Made by a program: the position numbers and the translations under genes
Assembly (NCBI GenBank): GCA_046262295.1
Contig: JBHENC010000001.1
Location: 124,001-188,000, forward strand
Direction of reading: 5' to 3'
Source: JBHENC01 sp046262295
Lineage (GTDB): Bacteria; Acidobacteriota; Blastocatellia; Pyrinomonadales; Pyrinomonadaceae
Length of the DNA: 64,000 nucleotides
The notes under the pieces: model-generated
The model's database searches: none
What the model saw: only the letters and a program-made list of their open reading frames with translations
Told to the model about the DNA's origin: nothing
In this document: one piece after another, positions 34,207 through 43,779 of the stretch
Numbering within the stretch: the first letter of the stretch is position 1
Layout: each line of letters opens with the position of its first letter

Positions 34207-35180
34207 ACGATTCTTTTTGTAGTAGTTGATGAGATTATTGGTTGATGCGTCATGCGTATTGATGTCGCCCGGCTGCATCAGTTCCGGCAAGATGGCTTTC
34301 GCCAGTTGCTTGCCGAGTTCGACGCCCCACTGATCGAACGAGTTGATGTTCCAGATTACACCCTGCACGAAAATCTTATGCTCGTAGAGCGCAATCAAAG
34401 AGCCGAGCGTGCGCGGCGTGAGCTTCTTGAACATGATGGAGTTGGTCGGCTTGTTGCCCGCGAAAACTTTGTGCGGCACTAATTTTTCCAACGTCTCGCC
34501 GCTCATCCCTGAAGCTTCCAGTTCCGTGCGCACTTCCGCTTCGGTCTTGCCCTTCATCAGGGCTTCGGTCTGCGCGAAGAAGTTGGAGAGCAGTATGGCG
34601 TGATGATCGCCCTTCGGATTGTGCGTTTCCATCGGCGCGAGGAAATCACAGGGGACAAGCTTTGTGCCCTGATGGATTAGTTGATAAAAAGCGTGCTGGC
34701 CGTTCGTGCCCGGCTCGCCCCAGATAACGGGGCCGCTGGAGCAACCCGTCGGCTCGCCGTCGCGGTTGACGCTCTTGCCGTTGCTCTCCATGTCGAGCTG
34801 TTGCAGGTAGGCCGGGAACCGGCTCAGGTGGTGGCTGTAGGGCAGCACGGCGGTCGTCTCGGCGCCGAAGAAGTTGTTGTACCAGATCGCAAGCAGGGCC
34901 ATCAGGATCGGCAGGTTGCGTTCGAATGGCGCCGTGCGGAAGTGCTCGTCCATCGCATGAAAGCCTGAGAGCAGCTCACGGAAGCAGTCCGGCCCGATCG
35001 CGACCATCGTCGAGAGCCCGATCGCCGAGTCCATCGAGTATCGGCCGCCGACCCAGTCCCAGAAGCCGAACATGTTGTCGGTGTCGATGCCGAACCGGGA
35101 CACCTCCTCGGCGTTCGTCGAGACGGCGACGAAGTGCTTCGCGATCGCCGACTCATCTCCCCACCGGCGGAGCGCCCACT
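34204..35180 (-). CDS. pgi: Glucose-6-phosphate isomerase, C-terminal part (chimeric contig end)
   Basis: From the gap leftwards the frame reads ESAIAKHFVAVSTNAEEV and then FGIDTDNMFGFWDWVGGRYS, through to NSFDQWGVELGKQLA and the stop at 34204. The C-terminal part is normal Pgi (catalytic region PMETHNPKGDHH, QGVIWNINSFDQWGVELGK). However about 130 residues at its start repeat what the other side of the gap already encodes, with different sequence and a codon style much richer in G and C at third positions (for example 34800-35170). This segment seems to come from another organism's pgi. Pgi interconverts glucose-6-phosphate and fructose-6-phosphate in the cytoplasm. Confidence 0.85.
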
Positions 35181-35190
35181 NNNNNNNNNN
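35181..35190. other. Assembly gap (ten N)
   Basis: Ten undetermined bases within pgi. Both flanks encode overlapping parts of the same protein, so the true gap is negative in length: the join is a scaffolding artefact, not a missing stretch. Confidence 0.98.
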
Positions 35191-36235
35191 GCTGGAAGTA
35201 GGCGGAGAAGCGATGCAGGTATTGATCGTAAGGCAGGATGGCGACCGTCTGCGCGCCGAAGAAATTGTTGTACCAGATGCCGATCAAGCCGAGCATGACG
35301 GGCAGATTCTTCTCAAGCGGCGTGGTGCGAAAATGCTCGTCCATCCGGTGCGCGCCGTTCAGCAACTCCTCGAAATTATCCATCCCGATGTAAACGGCGA
35401 TGGATAAACCGATGGCCGACCAGAGCGAATAACGCCCGCCGACCCAGTCCCAGAACTCAAACATATTTTTCGTGTCAATGCCGAATTTGGAGACCTCTGC
35501 GGCGTTGGTGGAAAGCGCGACGAAATGTTTGGCGACCGCCGCTTCGTCCTTCGCCGTGTCTAGAAACCAATCCTTCGCGGACTGCGCGTTGGTGAGCGTT
35601 TCCTGCGTCGTAAAAGTCTTCGAGGCGACGATAAAGAGCGTCGTTTCGGGGTTCAACTCTTTGAGCGTTTCGGCGATGTGCGTGCCGTCCACGTTGGAGA
35701 CAAAGTGTACGTGAAGACCCTGCTTGCCGTATGGCTTCAAAGCTTCGGTCGCCATCACGGGGCCTAAGTCGGAGCCGCCGATGCCGATGTTGACGATGTC
35801 TGTGATAGCTTTGCCCGTATAGCCTTTCCATGCGCCGCTGCGGATAGCTTCGGTAAACTCTCGGATGTGCGCGAGCACGGCGTTGACTTCCGGCATCACG
35901 TCTTTGCCTTCAACATTGATGGCGCGGTTGGAGCGATTGCGCAAGGCGACGTGCAGCACGGCGCGATCCTCCGTGATATTGATCTTCTCGCCGCCGAACA
36001 TCTTTTTAGTCCACTCTTCGAGCTTCGCCTGCCGCGCTAAATCCAGCAACAGTTTGACGGTCTCCTCCGTGATGCGGTTCTTCGAGTAGTCGAGCAGAAT
36101 ATCGTCGAAGCGCAGCGAGAAACGATTGAAGCGTTGCGGGTCATCCTTGAACAGATCACGCATCTGCATGGGGGCGACTTGCTCGTAATGCTTTTCGAGC
36201 GATTGCCACGCGGGTAAACGGGTTGGGCTTGTCAT
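35191..36235 (-). CDS. pgi: Glucose-6-phosphate isomerase, N-terminal part up to the gap
   Basis: 348 residues from ATG 36235 to the gap: LPAWQSLEKHYEQVAPMQMR, EDRAVLHVALRNRSN, GYTGKAITDIVNIGIGGSDLGP (phosphate binding), SKTFTTQETLTNA, FGIDTKNMFEFWDWVGGRYSL, ending at HRFSAYFQ. Typical Pgi is about 549 residues, so this plus roughly 200 residues from the other side make one full protein. Codon use here matches the rest of the window. No sign of an operon; the next gene upstream is divergent. Confidence 0.92.
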
Positions 36236-36489
36236 TATGTAAGTCTCCTCTTAAGGGAATAAACCGATCCTTGCGAGGGTGTACGGAATTTTGGAAGGCG
36301 AGACAAAATATTGTAGAAAAGCTATGCTGTCAATATGCTATGTTAGCGCACGCCCGAAAAGGTTAACGCGCAAAACCGGAAAGTCGCGCGGTAATCCTAC
36401 GGCGCGACGGCCGTCGTTTGCCGTTGCACGCGAAGCTACAAAGCAAATCTGTCAGACCTATGGAGCAGCAAAAGAGCTTGAAGGAGACT

Positions 36490-37617
36490 ATGAGCAAAAA
36501 GATTAATCGTCGCAAATTCGTCATCGCCGGAACTGCCGGTTTAACGGCTGCCGCTTCCGCCGCACCATTGATGCTTTCCGGCCAAGCACCGGCGGTAATT
36601 CGTCGCGGCAGCGCGAAGCCCGTCGTCATCTCTTCTGCCAACGGCAACAAATTCAAGAACGGCGGCGACGTGACCTGCGTGCAAAAGGCTTTCACGATGA
36701 TGATGCAGGGCGCGGACGTGCTCGATGCGCTGATCGCGGGCGTCAACATCGTCGAACTCGATCCGTTGGATGACAGCGTCGGCTACGGCGGCCTGCCGAA
36801 TGCAAACGGTGTGGTGCAACTCGATTCATCCTGTATGCACGGAGTGAAGAAACGTGCGGGCGGCGTCGCCGCGCTCGAAGGCGTGCGGACGCCTTCGCTC
36901 GTCGCCAAAGCGGTCATGGAGCAGACCGATCACCACTTGCTCGTGGGACAGGGCGCGCAAAATTTCGCGCGCGACATGGGTTTCAAAATCGAAGACGATT
37001 TGAACACGGAACATTCGCGCGCGCTCTGGCTGGAATGGAAACGCCGTACAGACCCTTCGCATTATCTCGATCCAAAAGCCAGAGCGGACGCAGGCCGTCG
37101 CGCCGGACAGCAGATGGTCGCCGAAGGCTTGATTGACGCCGAACATTACTACGGCACGATCAACTGCGACGGCATCAACGCCAAAGGCGAAATCTGCGGC
37201 GTGACGACGACAAGCGGATTGGCTTGGAAGATACCGGGACGCACCGGCGATTCACCGATTCTCGGCGCGGGTCTTTACGTGGACGGCGAAGTGGGTGCGG
37301 CGGGTTCGACCGGGCGCGGCGAAGCGAATCTGTATAACCTTAGTTCATTTATGATCGTCGAGAATATGCGGCGCGGGATGCACCCGAAGGACGCGATGCT
37401 TGACGTGTGCCGCCGCATCAAAGCGAACACGATTGAAAAGCGCCTTCTCAACAGTCGCGGAAACCCCAACTTCGGCATCAACTTTTATACGCTTAATGCG
37501 AAAGGCGAGTACGCAGGCGTCTCTATGTATGAAGGAGCGAAGTATGCGGTCTGCACGGAGAGCGGCGCGCAGACGCTCGCTTGCGAAGCACTGCTAAGCG
37601 GAAAGCCTGCGGATTGA
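36490..37617 (+). CDS. Glycosylasparaginase (N4-beta-GlcNAc-asparaginase), Tat-exported
   Basis: 375 residues from the ATG at 36490, which follows AAGGAG; the open frame begins at 36418 but those residues look non-coding. A Tat-like signal (KINRRKFVIAGTAGLTAAAS) starts the protein. Ntn-hydrolase of the isoaspartyl peptidase/glycosylasparaginase family: DALIAGVNIVELDPLDDSVG in the alpha part, autocleavage before Thr223 in YYGTINCDG, and beta part GVTTTSGLAWKIPGR, GAGLYVDGEVGAAGSTGRGE. Removes the sugar-linked asparagine from glycopeptides in the cell envelope, likely for nutrient recovery. Confidence 0.92.
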   Translation: MSKKINRRKFVIAGTAGLTAAASAAPLMLSGQAPAVIRRGSAKPVVISSANGNKFKNGGDVTCVQKAFTMMMQGADVLDALIAGVNIVELDPLDDSVGYGGLPNANGVVQLDSSCMHGVKKRAGGVAALEGVRTPSLVAKAVMEQTDHHLLVGQGAQNFARDMGFKIEDDLNTEHSRALWLEWKRRTDPSHYLDPKARADAGRRAGQQMVAEGLIDAEHYYGTINCDGINAKGEICGVTTTSGLAWKIPGRTGDSPILGAGLYVDGEVGAAGSTGRGEANLYNLSSFMIVENMRRGMHPKDAMLDVCRRIKANTIEKRLLNSRGNPNFGINFYTLNAKGEYAGVSMYEGAKYAVCTESGAQTLACEALLSGKPAD

Positions 37618-37715
37618 ATTAACGATTGATTATGCGCGCAGCTTTTCCTGTGCGCCTTCCAACGTAAGCGGCAACGTGAAGCGCGAAGAAAGGCGCACAG
37701 GAATGAAAGCGCGAT

Positions 37716-38258
37716 TCAGACACGGGGCGGCGCAGGTTCTTCGGCGGCGCGTTTGATGGCGCGCAAAGCTTCCATACGCACCAGTCCGCTGCATGGCCTG
37801 ATGAAGAACCAGTAAAAGCCGAACGCGCGGCGGCTCGCGGCGTCCATGCAGCGCACTCTTGTTTCAGTCGTCAGCCGCACGGCGTGTGCTCCGCGCGGTT
37901 CGAGCGAAAAATTCCACACCGCTTTGGCGTAGCCGCTGCGTTGGAAGGAACGAAAGCTTTCCGCGTCCAACCTTTGCAGCGCGCCCGCGAGCGACCAGAA
38001 GCGTCCCGCCACGCCGAGCACCAACTCTTCGTTCGGCACTTCCGCTAAAAGTACAAAACCCGCCTTGAGCAATCCGTCCAGCGTGAGACACTGCGGCGGC
38101 ATCCCGCGCAACTTAAAGAGCGCGCGGACAAGCGGCGCACGGCTCAAGTCTAAAACGCGAACCGCTGCGTACACACGCTCCGCCGTTGCCTCCACATTTA
38201 TGTGATGACGCTCGACGAAATCATACTCCGGCGCAAACTCATTTATTTGCATTGGCAC
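37716..38258 (-). CDS. SRPBCC-like protein of unknown function
   Basis: 180 residues: NEFAPEYDFVERHHINVEAT, ERVYAAVRVLDLSRAPLVRALFKLRG, LVLGVAGRFWSLAG, SGYAKAVWNFSLEPRG, RLTTETRVRCMDAASRRAFGFYW. This looks like a START/SRPBCC ligand-binding fold seen in a group of bacterial hypothetical proteins. No catalytic residues can be named. Convergent with the glycosylasparaginase gene, which ends 98 bases away. Confidence 0.75.
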   Translation of the reverse strand: MPMQINEFAPEYDFVERHHINVEATAERVYAAVRVLDLSRAPLVRALFKLRGMPPQCLTLDGLLKAGFVLLAEVPNEELVLGVAGRFWSLAGALQRLDAESFRSFQRSGYAKAVWNFSLEPRGAHAVRLTTETRVRCMDAASRRAFGFYWFFIRPCSGLVRMEALRAIKRAAEEPAPPRV

Positions 38259-38768
38259 TGTGCGAGTTCAGCTTCAAATAAGATATGGCATCCGGCACGG
38301 GCGGCGCGAATGAGGGATTTATCGTCGGCACGCGAAATGCTAAGGATAGACGAGGAGTGGCTGAAACTCCACTTTTCGAGGGTGCGCGGCGTTGCAGTGA
38401 GGCGATACACACCAGCCTAATGCCCCGCAATGCCTTATTTCCTCGATCTCTTCGCCCGACAAATTTACTTTTGTGCTAATTTTAAGACCGCTTGCCGCGC
38501 GCTTTCCCGCCACACACGCGAGATGTCCCGAACATCCTAAAACCGGGCGCGATGCGCCCTTCGATACACTACCGATGGCTCGAAAGGCATATGAAGCTAT
38601 CTAGTTAAATCCGCTAGAGAAAGAGAAACGGAATCGCGGCGCTCTTCGCGGTTCGGGAAAGCCGGAATGGTGTGGATCGCCTCCGGCGTGCTGTGGGCGT
38701 GCGCGGTCGGCACTGGCTTGAACGTGTCCGGGCGGCGCTCGAAGCCATCCGGCAGATAGCCTGAAACA
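38259..38768. other. Intergenic region before signalling cluster
   Basis: About 510 bases without a supported gene. It holds a perfect small hairpin GGGCGC-GAT-GCGCCC (38545-38559). Short frames on both strands exist but have no family resemblance or ribosome site. Should contain the promoter of the plus-strand response regulator at 38769. Confidence 0.5.
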
Positions 38769-40091
38769 ATGAGAATATTAATTGCCGAAGACGACATGGT
38801 GTCCCGCCGCGTACTCGAAGTCACGCTCGCTAAATGGGGGCATGAGGTGGTCGTCGCCCATGACGGCGATGAAGCGTTGGCGGCACTTCAAAGCGAAGAC
38901 GCGCCGCACTTGGCCGTGCTGGATTGGATGATGCCCGGTATGGACGGCACTGAAGTCTGTCTTAAAGTGCGCCGGTCGCGCACAGCCACGCCGCCTTACA
39001 TCATCCTTCTGACGGCCAAAGCGAACAAAGAAGATGTGGTGGCGGGGCTTGAGGCGGGAGCCGACGATTACCTTACAAAGCCTTTCGACCGCACTGAACT
39101 GCGCGCCCGCATAGAAGTCGGGACGCGCGTGCTTAGATTACAGCAAGGACTTGCAGACCGCGTCGAAGAACTTAACCGTGCGCTGGCGGAGCAAGCGCGG
39201 GCGGACGAATCGTTGCGTGCGAGCGAGCGCCGTTACCGTCATCTGGTGGAGCACAGTCAGGGTTTGATCTGCACGCATAACCTCGCGGGCGCATTGCTCT
39301 CCGTCAATCCGGCGGCGGCGCAACTGCTCGACTACCAGCCGTATGAAATGGTCGGCAGAAATCTGCGCGAGTTCGTTGCTGCATCGCAGCGACACCTGTT
39401 CGACTCGTATCTGGAACGGATCACACGGCAGCCAACGGACAGCGGACTACTCTGTATCCTGACGAAGAGCGGCGATGAGCGCATCTGGCAATATCACAAT
39501 TTCCGTTATGAAGAGACGGGCACAGAGGCGTATGTCATCGGCCATGCGCAGGACGTGACCAAAATCAAGCGCTCCGAGGCGACGCTGCGCAATCTCTCGC
39601 TGACGGACGAACTAACGGGACTGTCTAACCAGCGCGGCTTTCTCACGCTGGCCGGACAGCACCGGAAAACGGCACGACGGATGCAAGAATCCTTCTCGCT
39701 CGTTTATGCCGATATGGACGGCCTGAAGCAGATCAACGACACACACGGACACCACGCAGGCTCGCAAGCTATTCAACAACTCGCAGAGATTCTCAGAAAG
39801 AGTTTCAGGGAATCCGACGTTATCGCGCGCATCGGCGGAGATGAGTTTACAATCCTCGCGCCGAACACGACCTCCGTTACTATTGAGGTTCCGCTCGCCC
39901 GTTTGCAGGAGAATCTACAACGCTACAATGCGCAGGGGCTGCATCCTTACCAACTCTCGGCGAGTGTCGGCGCGGCCTGCGTAGCTCCCGACGACTGTTC
40001 CGCCATCGAGACGCTGCTGACCAAAGCGGATCAAGCCATGTACGAGAATAAAAACAGAAAAAGAACCGCCGACAGCTCTCTTCAGAAATAA
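38769..40091 (+). CDS. Response regulator with PAS and diguanylate cyclase (REC-PAS-GGDEF)
   Basis: 440 residues. REC (1-120) with Asp52 in VLDWMMPGMDG and Lys in TKPFDR; a helix (125-150); PAS (152-265); GGDEF (275-435) with the intact active site RIGGDEF (354-360) and an inhibitory RxxD site RESD (347-350) exactly five residues upstream. Makes cyclic di-GMP when phosphorylated and is subject to product inhibition. Its REC is nearly a sister of that in the zinc-cluster regulator at 42968-43606. Only plus-strand gene of the signalling cluster; the cognate kinase is probably one of the neighbours. Confidence 0.93.
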   Translation: MRILIAEDDMVSRRVLEVTLAKWGHEVVVAHDGDEALAALQSEDAPHLAVLDWMMPGMDGTEVCLKVRRSRTATPPYIILLTAKANKEDVVAGLEAGADDYLTKPFDRTELRARIEVGTRVLRLQQGLADRVEELNRALAEQARADESLRASERRYRHLVEHSQGLICTHNLAGALLSVNPAAAQLLDYQPYEMVGRNLREFVAASQRHLFDSYLERITRQPTDSGLLCILTKSGDERIWQYHNFRYEETGTEAYVIGHAQDVTKIKRSEATLRNLSLTDELTGLSNQRGFLTLAGQHRKTARRMQESFSLVYADMDGLKQINDTHGHHAGSQAIQQLAEILRKSFRESDVIARIGGDEFTILAPNTTSVTIEVPLARLQENLQRYNAQGLHPYQLSASVGAACVAPDDCSAIETLLTKADQAMYENKNRKRTADSSLQK

Positions 40092-40145
40092 GCACCGGAC
40101 GCGGTTTTTGAAATTAAAACATCCTCGCGCGCCTTTGGCGGAGAG

Positions 40146-40805
40146 CTACGATTGCCCGGAAGTGTTTTTAAGCCAACCTTCGCCGAGAGCGTAGCGGACA
40201 ACCTGCGCGCGGCTGCGCAAATCCAGTTTCTCCATCGCATTTGCTTTATGCGTCTCGATGGTCTTAACGCTCAGGGCGAGACGCGCCGCAATCTCTTTAT
40301 TAGTATATCCTTCGGCGAAGAGGCGCATCACTTCTTCTTCGCGTGCGGTGAGAGCGTGGTGGCGCGCCTCGCCCTTCGGCGGCTGCTTGTAGTTGCTAAG
40401 GACTTTTCCCGCCACCGCCGGATCAAGATAAATGCCGCCCGCCGCGACCGTGCGAATGGCGTTAATCAGTTCGGCGGCGGCCGCCACCTTGAGCACATAG
40501 CCGGACGCTCCGGCCTCTAAAAGCTGGCTGACATAGCTGCGATCTTCGTGCGCCGTCAGCGCAAGGACTTTGATGGACGCAGACTGTTGCTTGAGTTTCT
40601 CGGTTGCCTTCGCCCCGTTCAGCTCCGGCATACTGACATCCATCACGACGAGGTCTGGCTGGCACTCCTGCGCCTGCTGCCACGCTTTCATGCCGTCGTC
40701 GGCCTCGCTTATCACTTCCATGTCAGGCTGCGCGTTGATGAGCATTTTCAAACCCTCGCGCATCGCTTTATGATCGTCCGCCAAAAGAATTCGCAGCTTG
40801 CTCAT
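40146..40805 (-). CDS. NarL/FixJ-type response regulator
   Basis: 219 residues: REC with Asp56 in LVVMDVSMPELNG and Lys in YVLKV, and a LuxR-type helix-turn-helix near 150-210 (LTAREEEVMRLFAEGYTNKEIAARLALSVKTIETHKAN). DNA-binding transcription factor controlled by phosphorylation. The ATG overlaps the stop of the upstream kinase by four bases, so the two form a coupled two-component pair. Targets unknown. Confidence 0.95.
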   Translation of the reverse strand: MSKLRILLADDHKAMREGLKMLINAQPDMEVISEADDGMKAWQQAQECQPDLVVMDVSMPELNGAKATEKLKQQSASIKVLALTAHEDRSYVSQLLEAGASGYVLKVAAAAELINAIRTVAAGGIYLDPAVAGKVLSNYKQPPKGEARHHALTAREEEVMRLFAEGYTNKEIAARLALSVKTIETHKANAMEKLDLRSRAQVVRYALGEGWLKNTSGQS

Positions 40806-42673
40806 GGCATGGACATCTCCTTCACGGCCTGTACGGGGAGACGCACGATAATCGTCGTGCCGCTGTCGGGAGCGGATTCAATCGTCAGCGAGCCGCCCGC
40901 GAGCGCGACGCGCTCCTGCATACCCAGAAGTCCGAGACGGCGGTTTATGACGGGTGTTTCCAATACCGCGTCGGCGTCGAAGCCTTGCCCGTCGTCCTCT
41001 ATCAGAAGGCTGATCTCTTTGGAGGTGCGCTCAAGGATAACGCTCGCGTGGTGGGCGCGCGCGTGCTTGAGAATGTTGGTCAATGCTTCCTGAGCGATGC
41101 GGTAAAGGGAGATTTCAACGTGCGGCGCGAGCCGTTCGCCCGTGAGTCCGCTGCTGTAAAAGTCCACCGTGATGCCGTGCCGCTCCGCCCATTCTTCGGT
41201 GTAACTTGCCAGCGCCACCTGTAAACCGAAATCATCGAGCGCCGTCGGACGCAAATCCCTCGACAGATTATGCACGTCGCACGCGATATGCGCGGCGAGG
41301 TCTTGCAGGCGCGCGAGAATGTCCGCCGTTGCAGGCTGCCCGGTCGTCCCGGCAGTCTCCAACGCCTTTAAGCCGAGCATCAGCGAGGGCAGATACTGCC
41401 CCATTTGATCGTGTAGTTCGCGTGAGATACGGCGTCGTTCATCTTCCTGCGCGGCGGCGAGACGCACCTGCAAACTCATTCGCTCTTCTCGCGCACGCAC
41501 GCGCTCGGTGATGTCTCTGATGATTGACTGCGTGGCTGCTTTGCCGAGATATTTCACGCTGACGCCGATTACTTCCACATCAACGGCCTGCCCATTGAGC
41601 CGCACAATCTTTTCTTCGAGAAAATCCAACTGCCGCCCTTTCTGAATCATCTCAAGGCGTTCTTTGATTATTTCATGAAAGTCCGGGTGTATAAAATCCG
41701 TGATCGGCTTGCCAACAATCTGGCTGGCGTGCGGCGCGCCAAGCAGTTTCAGTCCCATCGGGTTGATATATTTGATCTCCCCATCGCTGTGGACGACAAT
41801 CGTATCCGGGGAAAGCTCTACCAGACGGCGATAGCTTTCTTCGCTCTCCCGTAACTTCTCTTCCGCACGCTTGCGGGCAGTGATGTCCATTGCGACCCCC
41901 AGCACATGGCAGTTTGAGCCGTCCGGCGAAACGAGCGGCGTCTTAATGGTCTGGAACCAGATGACATCGCCGGTTCGCTGGTTGGTCAGTGACTCCTCCG
42001 GAATGATTAGCTTTTGCCGCGTTGCAATGACTTCACGATCCTGTTGCTCGAAGCGTTCCAGATCGTTTTGATCGAGCGCGTAATCGGCATCGGTTTTACC
42101 GACCATGTCTTCGATGGACGTACCATAGATATCAGCGACGGTCTTATTCACAAGCGTAAACTTTCCGTCCCTGTCCTTCACGAAAATAACGCTCGGATTC
42201 GCGTCTATCACTTCACGCAGAAATTCCTGTTGAGCGCTCAACGCCTGCTCCGCGCGCGCGCGTTCGCTTTCAGCCTGCTTGCGCTCCGTGATGTCCTGAA
42301 AACAATTAACGGCTCCCCTGATGTTTCCTTCGGCGTCTCTGAGCGGAACGACATTAACTTCCACAGGAATCCGCGAAGAATCCGGGCGCTCGATGATCGC
42401 CTCAAGCCCGCGCACCTCTCTGCCCGTGCGCAAAACCTCCGCCATCGGCGTCTGACTATGCGGCACGAACGTGCCATCGGTGAGATAAACTTTGAATGCC
42501 CCGCAGAAACAATCGTGTGAGTCGTTCAAAGCGGGCACGCGCCCCCACAGTTCGACGGCGCGGCGGTTGTAATAATTTATCAGGCCGTCTTCGTCGCAGT
42601 AGCAGAGGCCGACGGGCAGCAGTTGCGTTAACTCGCGGAAAAGAACATTGTTTTCGAGGAAAGAATTTTTCAC
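40802..42673 (-). CDS. PAS-rich sensor histidine kinase, NarX/HPK7 type
   Basis: 623 residues, no transmembrane helix. Three PAS domains (about 10-130, 150-268, 278-390), followed by HisKA_3 with His421 in RRISRELHDQMGQ and a HATPase domain (QEALTNILKHARAH, IEDDGQGFD, GLLGMQERVALAGG). PAS 2 (VIFVKDRDGKFTLVNKTVAD, GKTDADY) is closely like the PAS of the CHASE3 kinase at 48318. Cytoplasmic sensor that phosphorylates the coupled NarL-type regulator encoded at 40146. The signal is not readable from sequence. Confidence 0.94.
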   Translation of the reverse strand: MKNSFLENNVLFRELTQLLPVGLCYCDEDGLINYYNRRAVELWGRVPALNDSHDCFCGAFKVYLTDGTFVPHSQTPMAEVLRTGREVRGLEAIIERPDSSRIPVEVNVVPLRDAEGNIRGAVNCFQDITERKQAESERARAEQALSAQQEFLREVIDANPSVIFVKDRDGKFTLVNKTVADIYGTSIEDMVGKTDADYALDQNDLERFEQQDREVIATRQKLIIPEESLTNQRTGDVIWFQTIKTPLVSPDGSNCHVLGVAMDITARKRAEEKLRESEESYRRLVELSPDTIVVHSDGEIKYINPMGLKLLGAPHASQIVGKPITDFIHPDFHEIIKERLEMIQKGRQLDFLEEKIVRLNGQAVDVEVIGVSVKYLGKAATQSIIRDITERVRAREERMSLQVRLAAAQEDERRRISRELHDQMGQYLPSLMLGLKALETAGTTGQPATADILARLQDLAAHIACDVHNLSRDLRPTALDDFGLQVALASYTEEWAERHGITVDFYSSGLTGERLAPHVEISLYRIAQEALTNILKHARAHHASVILERTSKEISLLIEDDGQGFDADAVLETPVINRRLGLLGMQERVALAGGSLTIESAPDSGTTIIVRLPVQAVKEMSMP

Positions 42674-42967
42674 AGGTTTTTTCCAGATGGGGCGTGCCCT
42701 GTTTTAAGAAGACCGCGCAGTTTTTTTGTGAGGCGTGCGATGGATGCGCGCGAGAAACCGAAGCCTTCGTGGGAGGAGGTGCGATTCATATCTTTGCCAT
42801 GCCTTGTGGGGCGACGATCAGCAAGAGACTTTCTGTTGCTTCGCACTGAATTGTGATCGAAGCTTTCTCTACGATAACACTTGAAGGGCGCGCTTGACGA
42901 ATGAAGGGCAGCTAAATTCAGCGCGCCATTTTTGTGACCTACGCACACGCCGCACAACGGTATCTTG

Positions 42968-43606
42968 CTAACCTTCTTCGCCTGAATGCGCCGCCCGGTC
43001 AGCTTTTCTCTTCGCTAAATCCGGCTTAACGACTGTTTCATAGCATTGCGGGCAGATGCTGTGGCTGAATGATGCTTCCGAGTGATTGCTGACATAGCTT
43101 TCCACCTTTTGCCAGTAGTTCTGATCGTCGCGCACGTTCTTACAGTAAGAACAGATCGGCAGAATTCCCTGAAGTTGTTTGACCTGTATGAGCGCCCCTT
43201 CGAGTTCTCTGACGCGCTCGGCCAGAGCTTTCTCCAATCTCAACACGGTCTCGCCGACCTGCACGCGCGCGCGCAGTTCGTTGCGGTCAAAAGGTTTGGT
43301 GACGTAATCGTTCGCGCCCGCGTCGAGTCCTTCGACGATCTCTTCTTTGCTGCTCTTGGCGGTGAGAAGAATGATGTACGTGGGCGTCTCTTTCGGCATC
43401 TGCCGGATGCGGCGACAAAGTTCCACGCCGTCAATGCCGGGCATCATCCAATCCAGCACGGCCAGTTGCGGTGCGTCTTCCTTTTGCAACTCCGCCCATG
43501 CTTCGTTGCCATCCTGCGCGACGACGACCTCATGTCCCCGATTCGTCAAAGTTAGCTGCAATACGCGGCGCGAAACCACGTTGTCTTCCGCAATAAGTAT
43601 TTTCAT
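42968..43606 (-). CDS. Response regulator with C-terminal zinc cluster
   Basis: 212 residues. REC (1-118) with Asp52 in VLDWMMPGIDG; coiled-coil (120-145); then GILPICSYCKNVRDDQNYW with Cys152/Cys155 and FSHSICPQC with His182, Cys185, Cys188, a Cys/His metal site found at the ends of many sensor proteins. No enzymatic or DNA-binding output is visible, so it may be an adaptor. Closest REC relative in the window is that of the diguanylate cyclase at 38769. Flanked by 170-300 base gaps, so probably its own transcript. Confidence 0.9.
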   Translation of the reverse strand: MKILIAEDNVVSRRVLQLTLTNRGHEVVVAQDGNEAWAELQKEDAPQLAVLDWMMPGIDGVELCRRIRQMPKETPTYIILLTAKSSKEEIVEGLDAGANDYVTKPFDRNELRARVQVGETVLRLEKALAERVRELEGALIQVKQLQGILPICSYCKNVRDDQNYWQKVESYVSNHSEASFSHSICPQCYETVVKPDLAKRKADRAAHSGEEG

Positions 43607-43779
43607 CGCATCACACTATTAGAAACCAGCTTCGGGAAAGAGGCGGGCACAGGCCGGGGCGAAGCGGGACACCGCGCGGGCATAAAGCCGAGGCATTTCG
43701 CTCTGCTCCAGCCCAACGGCGACCGCCACGAATTAAGACCAAAGCGATTTCGGGAATCGCATTGTCAGAACACGCGCGC

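Noticed and set aside
34061..34219. 53-residue plus-strand frame with a SEC-C-like PCPCG motif
   Set aside because: It overlaps two hairpins downstream of pgi, has no ribosome site, and the resemblance is a few residues only.
38597..38824. 75-residue minus-strand frame before the response regulator
   Set aside because: Its N-terminal part is antisense to the regulator start, with no ribosome site or known family.
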